From Heterotrichella gracilis (Eukaryota; Sar; Xanthophyceae; Tribonematales; Xanthonemataceae), in the NCBI GenBank assembly GCA_032358255.1, contig JAULBX010026896.1, positions 1-42,215 on the forward strand: DNA of 42,215 bases, given 5' to 3'. The notes below the pieces were generated by a model. It was not told where the DNA came from. It made no database searches and was given only the letters and a program-made list of their open reading frames with translations. Below, piece after piece: positions 23,640 to 34,267 of the stretch (its first letter is position 1; each line of letters begins with the position of its first letter). Both the position numbers and the translations under genes were made by a program.

Positions 23640-25912
23640 ATGAACCAAGCCATACACAAGCCACCTGCACTCTCCACCCCTTCTGGAGAGCAGGGTGAAT
23701 CACCTGCCTCCATGGATCGACCCGAGCCCCCGCCTCCTCTCCCCTCCCTCCCTTCCCTGTTGCTGCAGCCCCTCCTGGCCACCCTCACCACCCAGGAGAG
23801 GGCACTGGTGGTGCCGCTGGTGTGCAAGGAGTGGCACGTGCTCAGCCAGGGCCCCTCACCACTTTGGGACACGGTAGAGGTGCGTGGGCAGTAGCTAGGA
23901 GGGTGTGGCTACCTTCCACAATTTACAACAATGGGATTCAATCCAATTTGGCAAGTGAACAGTACAGCATCTGTTGTCATGATGATGCCATTGGTGGGTT
24001 CAGCACGTCATGTGTTTAAAATTTGCCAAAGATTTAGTCACCCATGAGCTTGTCCAGGTTGGGATAGGATGATATCAATTGTGCAAAGTTGCAGGACTTG
24101 AAGATAGGTATATTGACCACCCACCTCCACCGCCGCTGCTCCGCCTGATTGCCAACCACTGCCAGCCAGGGTGCACTTGTGAATAGTGCACTCTAAACAC
24201 ACCCATCTACTCGCCCAAATGGTCATGGTAAACAGCCATTTGTACTGACCACATAGCCTGCCTGTCCTCATAGGCGGCTGCCTCCCATCGCTCCTTCCTC
24301 CCCTGGCTGGCGTCAGTGCTGCCCAGCATACGCCACCTGGCAGTCACATGGATCAAACCCGCCCTGCCGCCCTCCCTGGCCTGCGCCACCAGCCTGCGCC
24401 ATCTGGCACTCGTCGATGCGCCTGCACGCACCATCCCCTCCATCGCCAGCGCCCCACATCTCACCCACCTGGAGCTGGCGCTGTCAGAGGGAATGAGCGG
24501 ATGGGGCAGGGGTCATGACCTTAACACAAACCTGAAGGGCATCCGTGGTCTGGCAGTGCAACTGGCATGTCTATCGAGACTGTCTCAGCTGCAGCACCTG
24601 ACACTAGAAATACCGGAAGTGAATTGGGAGTGGGATACTGGGCACACTCAGGCTATAATGCACAGCTACGATGGCATGTCAGGCAGCCTTCATGCTCTGA
24701 CAGCGCTTACGTCACTTTACCTGGCTGGCCTCCCCGCGCCCACCCGCCTCGGATGCTTCCCCCACCTAGAGGAGATAGACCTTGCTTTTGGGCTGGATCT
24801 GGCCAACTGCAGCAGCCACCGCAACATGATCGAGCTGGTATTCCCTCAAGTTGGCACCTAGCAGCAACACCAGCCTGCGCAGCCTCACCTTTGGGAACAG
24901 AGTGGGCTACCGAGGGCGCCTAAGAACCGGGTTGGTGCTTTCAGAGCTGGACAGCCTCCCTTCCATGCTCCCTAACCTTTCCCACCTTGTGGTAAAGAGC
25001 GTGGACGTGTATGGGGAGTCATTCAGTTGCCTGTCTAGGCTCAGTGCCCTGACGGCACTAAGCTTGTGGGTTCACCCAGACATCCTCTACGCGGCTGCAG
25101 CTGGGTTACAACACAACGATTGGGACACATTTGTGCCGCATTATGTGGCGTCCCTCACCTATATTCACAGCCTGACAGTAATCAAGCACCTGTCATGGCA
25201 CTTGGGCAACCCAATGTATGCAGCTGATGAAGAAGTCGACCATGAGCCAACCTTGGACATCTGCTTCCCCGACCTGTTGTGCCTGACAGAGATTGTGATT
25301 GGCTACGACAAGAGAAGGGTCCTGCCTCTGGGCACGGGCATCACCACCCTGACAGCGCTGGAGAGGCTGGTAGTGGCCCACATCGAGTGCAGTGAATCAT
25401 GTGACAGCGGCTACCTGACAGAACCTATGGGCTGCCGTGTGGGTCTGGAACTGAGCACCATTAAGGTGGTGCACGGATCAAGTGGGCCAACCTATTTTGA
25501 GTTATATGGCCATGGGTATGAAGCGTACCCAGAACAGGAGCGGGGCCACTTCTGCTGCATCGAAGCTAACGAGGGGGGTTGGCCACCTGAGTCAACAGAG
25601 TGTGCAGAGGGGATGATAGCAGCCATGGATGAAGCAGCGCCTGTGTTGATGTGGCTATGGGAGCGCCTGGAGGACTGCCCGCCACTTGTCCAAGTGAGGC
25701 TAGCAGAAGGGGATGAGGGGGTCAGCAGGAGGGTGTGGGTGCACTCCTTTGTGCCCTGTCCTGAGCTGGATGCGCATGTGGAGGGCGGGTGGCAGCTGCA
25801 CTGCCCACCTGACATGCTGGTAGACAAGCTGCAGCGCATGGTGGATGAGGAGTGGAGGGGGCTGCCTGCGGATCATGATGAGCTTGAGGTGCCGCAACTG
25901 TTTGTGTGGTGA
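23640..25912 (+). pseudogene. F-box/LRR paralogue FL-C, 29-base deletion and premature stop
   Basis: Exon 1 is 23640-23879 (80 codons) with a complete F-box-like segment (LLATLTTQERALVVPLVCKE). The intron is 23880-24273 and exon 2 runs from 24274. By comparison with FL-D and FL-A, 29 bases are missing near 24850; the shifted frame stops at TAG 24859-24861 after about 275 residues. The remaining LRR region stays open in the original frame to 25912 (LSALTALSLWVHPD, LTEIVIGYDKRRVLP, VLMWLWERLEDCPP, LPADHDELEVPQLFVW). The change could be recent, because nothing else in the copy is damaged. A truncated F-box protein or a separate LRR fragment might still be made. Confidence 0.8.
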
Positions 25913-27302
25913 TCAGTGCCATGGTAGTGTAGTTGTCATGACCGTTGGCTAATGGAAAACCGTTACATTTTTACTACTAGTAGTCTGGAGTCCACTACAA
26001 GTCCACTGCCAGATGGTGATTGAACTGGTGGAAACATACAATGTATGCCATATTATGTCTTTCAACGCCATTCATCATTGTGAATAGCATCGAAGTCTAA
26101 ACCGTTTAGAGGGCGTATGCAGTGTTGCTGAGAGTTTCGTGACAATGTCATGCATCCAATTTTTCAATTTTGGGTGCGACAAATGGTTGCTTGGTGAAGT
26201 GTATGGTGATATCAAATTTCCACCACAGTGACTGCAGCCTGGCTCATTGATAAGCCATCATGATGCAGCTAGGCTGGCAACACTGTCAGCCTGAAAGCCT
26301 CGTTACAAACGGTGGTCTGCTGCATAGTTTTTCAGGTATTCAATGTGCACAGCATGCCGGAGGGAAATTCCTTCATTCAATGCAGACCATGCCATGTAGG
26401 GTTTAGGGTTTCAATTGTGTAGAGGGATCCTGGGGTTCTCATTGGGATTATGAAACACCAGGTGACCTCGTCACACAAGTGTTTGGGCTGTTGACATCAA
26501 CTTGAAGGCAAGAGTCGGCTTGAATTTTAAGCTTCAAGCTCTTGCTTGCTCTCCATACCAGTCAGCTGCCACACTGTCTTTGGAAGCAACTGTGTAAGGA
26601 AACTGTCACTTACCTCGTATCCTAAAAGAATCGGACGCCGATCTGTCAGAGGTGAGAGGTTGCATGTCGTGCATAGAACAAGGTCCTCAGTATGCTTTGA
26701 CGTCAAGATACAAAGTTTGACGCTGTTTGATCAGAAGCTTGCATGTAAGACAAGAAGACGTTTTTTGGCCCTGAGGGAGGCTCCCAGTGCGAATACAAGC
26801 CCCTGCGTCTTGGAGTTTGGCACTTGTGCATAGGTGTGCTCAGCAGGTACTGAGGCCAAGGTGAGTAGGTTTCAGTTAGTTGTCGCCGAAGGTTATTGTA
26901 ACATAACACGTTTGCTACTTGAACCCATGCAGCCTTGAGCAACCTGCTACTAGAAACGATTCACGTTCGTGCACTCGGTCTGATTGGCAGCTCAGGCTAA
27001 ATCATAACCATTGCCAGAGCCTTCCACGCCACACAGGAATTGCATGTGTCCCATTCTCTGCTCTCACAAACCTCTGAGAGTGCCACTGCATGCATCCAAA
27101 CTGCCAAAAGTCACCCACATGCTGCCAGTGCCACTGGCTTGTCAGCTCACTGGCCTCACTTGGTGTTGCCCATACCACTGATGTCCCTCCACTGTAAAAC
27201 CCTCCACTTCATGGTGAAAGCCACCTATCAGTGAGACTTTCACTCCCTCCTGCAGCTGCCAGCTTGAATCTATTCTGCCAGGCTCCACCACCTCTATAGA
27301 CC
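25913..27302. other. Intergenic region between FL-C and FL-D
   Basis: No gene supported. A TTTAGGG pair is at 26397-26411. From about 26720 the sequence resembles the upstream region of FL-C, including the shared gtcttggagtttggcac-like stretch at 26807-26823 (compare 22528-22542). Confidence 0.6.
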
Positions 27303-29511
27303 ATGATGGACCAAGACATCAACCAGCCACCTGCATTCCCCACCCCTTCTGAAAATCAGGGTGACTCACCAGCCCCCATGAATCCACCCGAGCCCTCGCC
27401 TCCCGTCCTCTCCCTCCCCTCCCTCCTGATGCAGCCCCTGCTGGCCACCCTCACCACCCAGGAGCGGGCAGCGGTGGTGCCGCTGGTGTGCCGAGAGTGG
27501 CAGGCTCTCAGCCAGGGGCCATCGCCGTTGTGGGACACGGTGGAGGTGCGTGGGCAGGGGTTACTGGAGTATAGATACTTGCACAAATTACAAAAATGGA
27601 TTGGCAAGTCAACATAGCAGCATCTGTTGTCACGATGGTTGTGCCTGCAGCGTGTATTGTATTTTGCCAATAAATATGGTTTTTATTAATGGGCTAGTTT
27701 AGGTGCGGATTGGACCGATTGGTAGTGCAATTGTATCAACCAGGTGAATAAAACAGAACCTTGAAAAGTATTAGCCACCCACCTCTACAGCCTGACTGCC
27801 AAATACCTAATCAGATGGTTGCACCCTACAATATACTGTCTGCCTGCCCAAGTGGTACTGAACACCGTGCATGTTCTCACAGGCGGCTGCCGCCCATTCC
27901 TCCTTCCTCCCCTGGCTAGATTCAGTGCTGCCCAGCATACGCCACCTGGCAGTCTATTGGATCGCACCTGATCTGCCTGCCCTGCCGCCCTCATTGGCCT
28001 GCGCCACCAGCCTGCGCCACCTGGCGATCGCCAATGCGCCCGCAGCCGCCCTCCCCTCCCTTGCCTGCGCTCCGCACCTCACCCACCTGGGGCTGGCGCT
28101 GTCAGTAGAGGGATACGGGTGGGGCATGGAGCGAGACTGGGCAAGAAATCTAGAGGGCATGCATGGCCTGGCAGTGCAGCTGGCATGTCCATCCAGATTG
28201 TTGCAGCTACAGCACCTGACACTGGAGATCCCAGAGCTGAATGTGGATTGGCGTGCGCCCGCTCAGGAAGTGATGAGCACATACCATGCCATGTCAGACA
28301 GCCTCCATGTGCTGACAGCACTCACGTCCTTGTACCTGGTTGGCCTCCCTGGTCCCACCCGCCTTGAGTGCTTCCCTCATCTGGAGGAGATGGACCTTGC
28401 TTTTGGGTTGGATCTGGCCAACTGCAGCCGCCACCACAATCTGATGAGGCTAGTGCTCCCTCAGACAAGCGCCATGATAAACCAGCCGTGGTATTTGGCC
28501 CCCAGAAGCAGCAGCAGCCTGCACAGTCTCACCTTTGGGAGCCGGGTGGGCTACCGAGGGCAATATGGAAGCGGGATGGTGCTATCAGACCTGGAAAGCC
28601 TCCCCTCCATGCTCCCTAGCCTTTCCTACCTTGTGCTGCGATGCGTGGGCGTGTGTGGAGAGCCTATCACTTGCCTCTCCAGGCTCAGTGCCCTCACAGC
28701 ACTAGGCCTGTGGGTTTACGGTGACTCAGGCATGCGTCACGATGCTGCTCAACTTCGGCACAATGATTGGGATGCATTTGTGCCACAATGTGTGGCGTGC
28801 CTCACCAACCTTCAGAGTTTGACAGTACTCAAGGACCTGTCGAGACCAGGGTACAACACGAGGTATGCAGCTGGTGGACTGGTCAACCCATGGCATGGCC
28901 CAACCTTGGACATCCGCTTCCCCGATCTTCCTGGCCTGACAGAGCTTGTGATTGGCTACAACAGCAGAATGGCCCTCCCCTTGGGCAAGGGAATGACCAC
29001 CCTGACAGCACTGGAGAGGCTGGTGGTGGCGCACGGCGAGTGCAATGATATATATGACAGCAGCCACCTGACAGAACCTATGGGCTGCTGTGTGGGTCTG
29101 GCACTGAGCACCATCGGGGTGGTGCACGGCAAGGAGCCAGCCTACTTTGAGTCATATGGCCCTGAGTTCAATGCTCACTCTGATCAGGAGTTGGGTCATT
29201 ATCGCTATATCGAAGCTCGCAAGGGGTATTGGACGTCTGCACCTGAGTCAACAAAATATGCAGAAGCGATGAACTTCAAGGCTGTCATGGCTGAAGCAGC
29301 GCCGATGTTGGTGTGGCTGTGGGAGCGCCTGGAGGACTGCCCACCACTGGTCCAAGTTAGGCTGGCAGAAGGGGGTGAAGGGGTCAGCAGGAGGGTGTGG
29401 ATGCACTCCTTTGTGCCCTGTCCTGAGCTGGATGTGCATGTGGAGGGAGGGTGGCAGCTACACTGCCCACCTGACATAATGGCAGACAAAGCTGCAACGC
29501 ACGGTGGATGA
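27303..29511 (+). CDS. F-box/LRR paralogue FL-D, late frameshift
   Basis: Exon 1 is 27303-27545 (81 codons) with a Pro-rich lead and an F-box-like segment (LLATLTTQERAAVVPLVCRE, LWDTVE). The intron is 27546-27882 and exon 2 is 27883-29511, phase 0, giving about 623 residues. The LRRs and the shared C-terminal module (MAEAAPMLVWLWERLEDCPP, RVWMHSFVPCPELDVHVEGG) are intact. A single extra A in the run at 29488-29490 (gacaaag against gacaag in FL-C) shifts the last residues and stops at TGA 29509-29511. FL-C continues for about 25 more residues, ending VPQLFVW, and the corresponding bases of FL-D run to about 29574. FL-A also ends short, so the shorter tail is probably tolerated and this copy may be functional. 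Confidence 0.8.
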
Positions 29512-30671
29512 CAAGTGGAGGGGGTTGCCTGTGGATCATGATGAGTTTGAAGTGCCGCAACCGTTTGTGTGGTAATCAGTGCCGTTATAGTATCAATGTC
29601 ATATGTCAAATGTTCACCATCGTTGGCTGCAGCATGGAATCATTGAGTCACAGCACAGGTCCAGTGAATGGATAGTTAATGGTCAACCGTGAATGAGTTG
29701 GTGGGAGTATACAGGTGTCACTGGCAGTGTCTGTGCTGCAGCAGGCTTGCTAAAGCTCTGAAGCTGTTTTACAATTGTTACGGCCCCTAACGTTTGGGTG
29801 CCGCTTAGCTTGTGTACAAGTCGTATCACATTATTATTATGATTTTTGTGCATGTCATTTCACACCATCATCCGGGATGCATTGAGGCCCTCTGGATGCA
29901 TTAAGGCTTGTCCAGTATAAAAGTGTATATAACAAGTGTATACTATGTGACAGGTGTACACGGTGACCGTGCATTGCGGAAGTTGGTTCTTAACTGCAGA
30001 TTCAAACTTTTGTCATGACTGTCATGACACATGAGCGTTGCTGAGCATGATATTGGGTTGACAATGGAACCCCAAACACTTTGATAGGACATGTATAATT
30101 ATGTAATTACAAAGAATGAACGCTTTTTTTATATTTTGTGGTTGGTTTGTGAATCATTCCATTATGGAGGTGGATGATTCATTGGCCTGTTGCAGCTGCA
30201 GCTTGGCATGTGAATGCCAATCTCTGCCTGTAGGTACTGTTTTGCCATTTATGAAGATCAGCACATTGTCAATACTTGGAAGTATTGACAATGTGCTGAT
30301 CTAGCACACTTCAGAAGTTCAACTGGAGTTCACAACTGGCGTGTAGCACGCCTGTACACATCTTGGGGTTGCTCAGACTGTCCGTGCCTTGTGTATCGAT
30401 GATACCATCATTGCATTACAAATGTATTTCACGCTCATGAACGTGCTTAGCCTACCAAACTGAAAGCACATGCCATTGCCTCTATCACATCATGCGTGCA
30501 CCAAGAGTCCTTTGCACCGAGCGTCGGACTCCCCTTTCTTTTTTTTCTTATCTATTGAGTTGTGACAAATGAAGTATTATACTCAGCATACAACCCTGCC
30601 ATGGCACGTGGAAAGAAGAAAAAGGACTCCTCCCAGCACACCCATGCGGATGGATTTCACTCGACTGCGCG
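29512..30671. other. Intergenic region between FL-D and RPAP3 (convergent 3' ends)
   Basis: No gene supported. AT-rich, with the perfect hairpin at 30255-30302 described separately. An open plus-strand frame over the RPAP3 end is only a shadow. Confidence 0.6.
30255..30302. repeat. Perfect 22-base inverted repeat (hairpin)
   Basis: Arms 30255-30276 and 30281-30302 are exact reverse complements (arm starts agatcagcacattgtcaa) and are separated by tgga, whose outer bases also pair. There is no mismatch in the stem. It lies about 370 bases beyond the RPAP3 stop, between two convergent genes. Confidence 0.97.
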
Positions 30672-33600
30672 CTACAGCCTGTATTTCCCTCTGAGCTGCT
30701 CCATAGCCTGCCCCTCCTCCGCACCACACCCCGCCTCTGCAACCCCCCATGCCTCGCGCAACCCCGCCCTGTCCCGCCCCGAAAGGCACATGGTCACCAT
30801 GTCGAACCTGGCCACACGAAAAAAAAGCAAATGAAGTTAAGCTCTGCCTGTCCTTGAACAAGCGCTTAGGTTGATAGCACCTGCAGGCGGTGATGAGCAC
30901 CGTCCCCACGTGGATACACTGACCAGATGTGGCCACATGCCGGAGCACTTCTATCTTTCACATCCAGCTGCCAAGTGCCCCTCCCAAGGCAATATGAGAA
31001 AATGAAGGAAATGTATCTATCGATGCATGATATTATAGCTCAATGTCAAATTTATCCCAGATACCACCACTATATTCATTAAATAATTGTTTTAGATATT
31101 TGGTTGTGCACTGGCTTTCCAAATTACTTACATGAAGCTGTACAGCCAGATTAGCATATAGAACGGATTGTATTAGATAACAACAATACGAAATTTGGCC
31201 ATTTCAGGGTTTATGGTTTAGCGTTTATCGTACCTGGCCACCCCCGCCAGCTGCTGCAGAAGCCTGAGGCGTTGCTGGCCTGGCCCCATGGCCAGCGCGG
31301 CGTGGGTCACGGCCACCAGGAGGGCCCCTGAGAGGATGGTTTTGAACAGCGCGGGTACCGCAGTCGGATCCAGCAGCTGCATGTAGCGCTGCTGGAGGTC
31401 TGGCTTGTCCTTGAGGCCCCGCCAGGTGCGCTCAAAGTCAACGCCTGGGGGGGTAAAATGGGGGGCACGCACATGTGAGTTTGCTTGGGGTGGATTGCAT
31501 GTAACAATCAAACAGGAAACGTGAAACGCATGCAACATGCGGCTGTAATTGCAAGCGGCTAACTATGTAAATGTGGGCTATTAAATGGAATGCGCTGTGA
31601 TCACTCGTTGCCATTGCATTCCGCAGCGTGCCATAGCCCATCCATCAACATCTCCACGGGCCAGCCCTCACCAGCCCCTAACCCCAACGCCCATGTGGGT
31701 CCCTCAAACACCTCGACCTCGCCTCCCATCCCGATCCCCCACCCACCTGACTGCGACACCCTCATGCCCACATAAACCCTAAACCCAAAACCCAACACCT
31801 AAGCCTAAACCCGCTCCCCAAACCTAACCCACCTGACTGCGGCGCCCTCATACCCTCTTGTGCCGCCAGCCGAGCCGCCAGCTTGACCCCCTCCTCCTTG
31901 TCAGACGCCACCGCCGCTGCCTCCACCAGTGGTGCGCGGCCCTGCGATGACTCACCACCCGCCTGTGATGCCTCCGCACCGCCTGGTACACCCGCCTCCA
32001 CTCCTTGCATGGGTACTGCCTTGGAAGGGGCTGTGACAGTAGGCTGTGGCAATGAGGTGCGTGCCTGAGGGGGTGCAGCTGGTTGAGATTGGCTCCCTTC
32101 CTGTGCCACACTTGCCTGGGCTTGTGCCCCAGATTGAGCGTGTCTCCCCCCTTGCTGTGGCCCCGATTGGGTGTGTTTCCCCCCTTGTTGTGTTCCACAT
32201 TGGGCGTGCTTCGCGCCCTGCTGTGCCGCTGCCCGCAGCTGTTGGGCTGCGCTGAGTGAGCCGCTCTCCTGTGGAATGACCACCTTGGTGGTGCCAAACA
32301 GGCCGGTGGCGTCGTCGTCACCTGCGGCCCTGGGCCGGGTGGCGATACCCTCGGAGGGTTTCGTGGAGGGATCCAGGAGGAGGCTGGAGGTGGGCTGGCG
32401 CCGGGCGGCGGCGGGTTGCGGTGGCTGCACATGGGGGGCCTCTGTGCTTGCGGTCGCATGGTGCAGCCCCCCTTGGCCACTGGCGGCGGCTGCGCTGGGA
32501 GCGGGTTTTCCAATTGCCACTGGGGAGGTTGGATCAGCCAGTGGCGTCATGGCCGGTGATGGTGGCGGGGCTTTGCTACTGGAGGCACCAGGCTGTGGCT
32601 CCGCACCTCCAACCGCACGCACCCCACTCAATGGCACCGCACTGCCTGGTGCCTCAAGGCTGGTGCGCCCACCCCCAGGCTGTGCACTGGCTGTACCCGC
32701 AGGTGGCTCCATGGTCACGGGTATGCGGGTCCTGGCACTGGAGGTTGATGGCGGGCCGCCGCTACTGGCAGCAGGACCCTGTGGCTTTGCTGCAGTATCC
32801 CCCACCACACCCACTGTCCCTGCACCTCCTGGGGCCAGGCGGCTGGTGTCCCCAACCCCGCCTTGTGCAGTACTGGAGGTACCTGGGGGAAAAGAATGCA
32901 AATTTGAGGAAATGGGGTGAACAAAAAGCAGGAATTGGAGAGACAAGAAGCAGCTGCTGAAGGCTAGTCAAGATCAGGATGCGTAACATTTGGCAGGTAC
33001 CTGCGGGTGGCTCAATGGTGACGGGTATGCGGGTGCGGGTAGCTGCAGGCACCAGTCCCTCTTGGGCTGTCAGCAGTGCCAGGCATGCCCTGCGCTCCTC
33101 CTGGAGGGCCTTGCTGCTGGGCTGCAGGCGGACGGCCTCCTCAAAGTCGCGCGTGGCATCCAGAAGCCTGTTAAACAGGGGGTGGGGTGGGGATATGTGG
33201 GGGCATCGTTCGTTGGAGGGGCCATTTAGCGGGACAGCTTGTTGGCCGTGCTTTTGCATGGCTGTCATCACCTAACTGCCCCAAAATATGCTCCCAGGCT
33301 CCAACAAATTGGAGCTTACTGAACAGGATCAGGTCCATCAACTCAGCAAGATGTGGGCACAGGATGGACCCTCAATTGTCTAGCAATGTTTTTGAGACAA
33401 GGTGCCTCATAAAAGAATCTGCACACTAAGCAACCATAGTCCTATTCACATGCATACAGCAGGTTTGTTGAGCCGCGCATGTGCGGACCTGCCCAGCGCC
33501 TTGCGTGCGGTGGCTCGCCGCTGGTAGGCCTTGAGGTAGCCTGGGTCCAGCTGTAGAGCCTCAGAACAGTCACTCTCAGCTGATGCATGCTCACCCAGCT

Positions 33601-34267
33601 TCAGGCTTGCCATGGCCCGGTTGGCAAAGCCCAGGCAGGAGGGGTGCAGGCGCAGGCTGGCTGAGTAGTGCTCCTTTGCCTTGCGGAACTCACCCTTTTT
33701 GAAGTGGTCATTGCCCTTGGTGCGCAGCACTTCAGCATCTTGCTGGGGGTCGGTTGTGCTGGGTGCTGCCTTCCTGGATGGTAGTGTGCCTGTCCCAGGT
33801 TTGCTGCCTGGCTGTGCTGCTTGCCTGACTGGGGCCAGTGGTGCTGGTGAGGGGGGGCTGGAGGCTGCCTGGGAAGCTGACGCATGGAGAGCTGCTGGTG
33901 TGTCTGGAGCTTTCAGTGGCAACTCTGCATCGCTTGGTGAGTCTGAGTCGGAGCCTGAGGGCTCATTCAGGGCTGCATCAACGTCGAACTGGTCCCATCT
34001 TTTATAATAGTCGTAGGTGTGTGTGGCTGCCTTGGCTGCCTGCTTGGCTGCAGGCTTTGCAGGTTTTCGCTTTTGTGGCAATGGCTGGATGGCTCCACCG
34101 CTGTTTCGCACCGCAGGAAGCTTTGCAGTTCTGTCAGCTGTGCCCGCTTTACGAGACTGTAAGACTGCCCGCTCCTTTTGCTTTTGCTCCTTCTCCCACG
34201 ACTGCAGCTCTTTCAAATAGTCTTGCATCTCCAGGACATTCTGCCGTATTTGGTGTTGAGCGTCCAT
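30672..34267 (-). CDS. RPAP3: RPAP3-like TPR scaffold of the HSP90-R2TP complex
   Basis: RPAP3 binds HSP90/HSP70 by its TPRs and RUVBL1/2 by its C-terminal domain, helping assemble RNA polymerases, snoRNPs and PIKK complexes. Exons 33489-34267, 33001-33167, 31833-32882, 31234-31444 and 30672-30807 join in phase to 781 codons with the stop. A coiled-coil-like start (YLKELQSWEKEQKQKERAV) and the family motif YDYYKRWDQFDVDAAL come first. Three TPRs follow (EVLRTKGNDHFKKGEFRKAK, LGFANRAMASLKLGEHASAE, YLKAYQRRATARKALGRLLD). A Pro/Ala/Gly/Gln-rich stretch of about 350 residues comes next. The RPAP3_C domain closes the protein (FERTWRGLKDKPDLQQRYMQ, LLDPTAVPALF, LLQQLAGVARFDMVTMCLSG). The low-complexity middle is longer than in animal RPAP3. 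ATG 34267 fits the conserved N-terminus. Confidence 0.92.
31741..31860 (-). repeat. Duplicated RPAP3 exon end plus 5' splice site, separated by telomere-type repeats
   Basis: The exon end at 31833 (sense tgagggcgccgcagtcag/gtgggt) has a copy about 87 bases into the intron (tgagggtgtcgcagtcag/gtgggt, at about 31743-31772). Imperfect CCCTAAA-like units fill 31776-31812 between them. Both copies have an intact donor. Confidence 0.9.
32120..32225 (-). repeat. Coding tandem repeat in RPAP3 low-complexity region
   Basis: Three consecutive 11-residue units, QQGAKHAQCGT, QQGGKHTQSGP and QQGGRHAQSGA, are encoded by near-identical 33-base repeats. Confidence 0.9.
32690..33045 (-). repeat. RPAP3 exon end and donor copied into the next exon
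   Basis: The end of exon 33001-33167 codes TRIPVTIEPPAG and is followed by the donor gtacct. A close copy at 32697-32737 inside the following exon codes TRIPVTMEPPAGT, including a cgggtac sequence where the donor would be. Here the copied junction has become coding sequence. Confidence 0.88.

Noticed and set aside
30562-30834. Plus-strand 90-residue frame starting MTNEVLYSAY
   Set aside because: It overlaps the last RPAP3 exon, which has phase-consistent splicing and a matching domain on the other strand.
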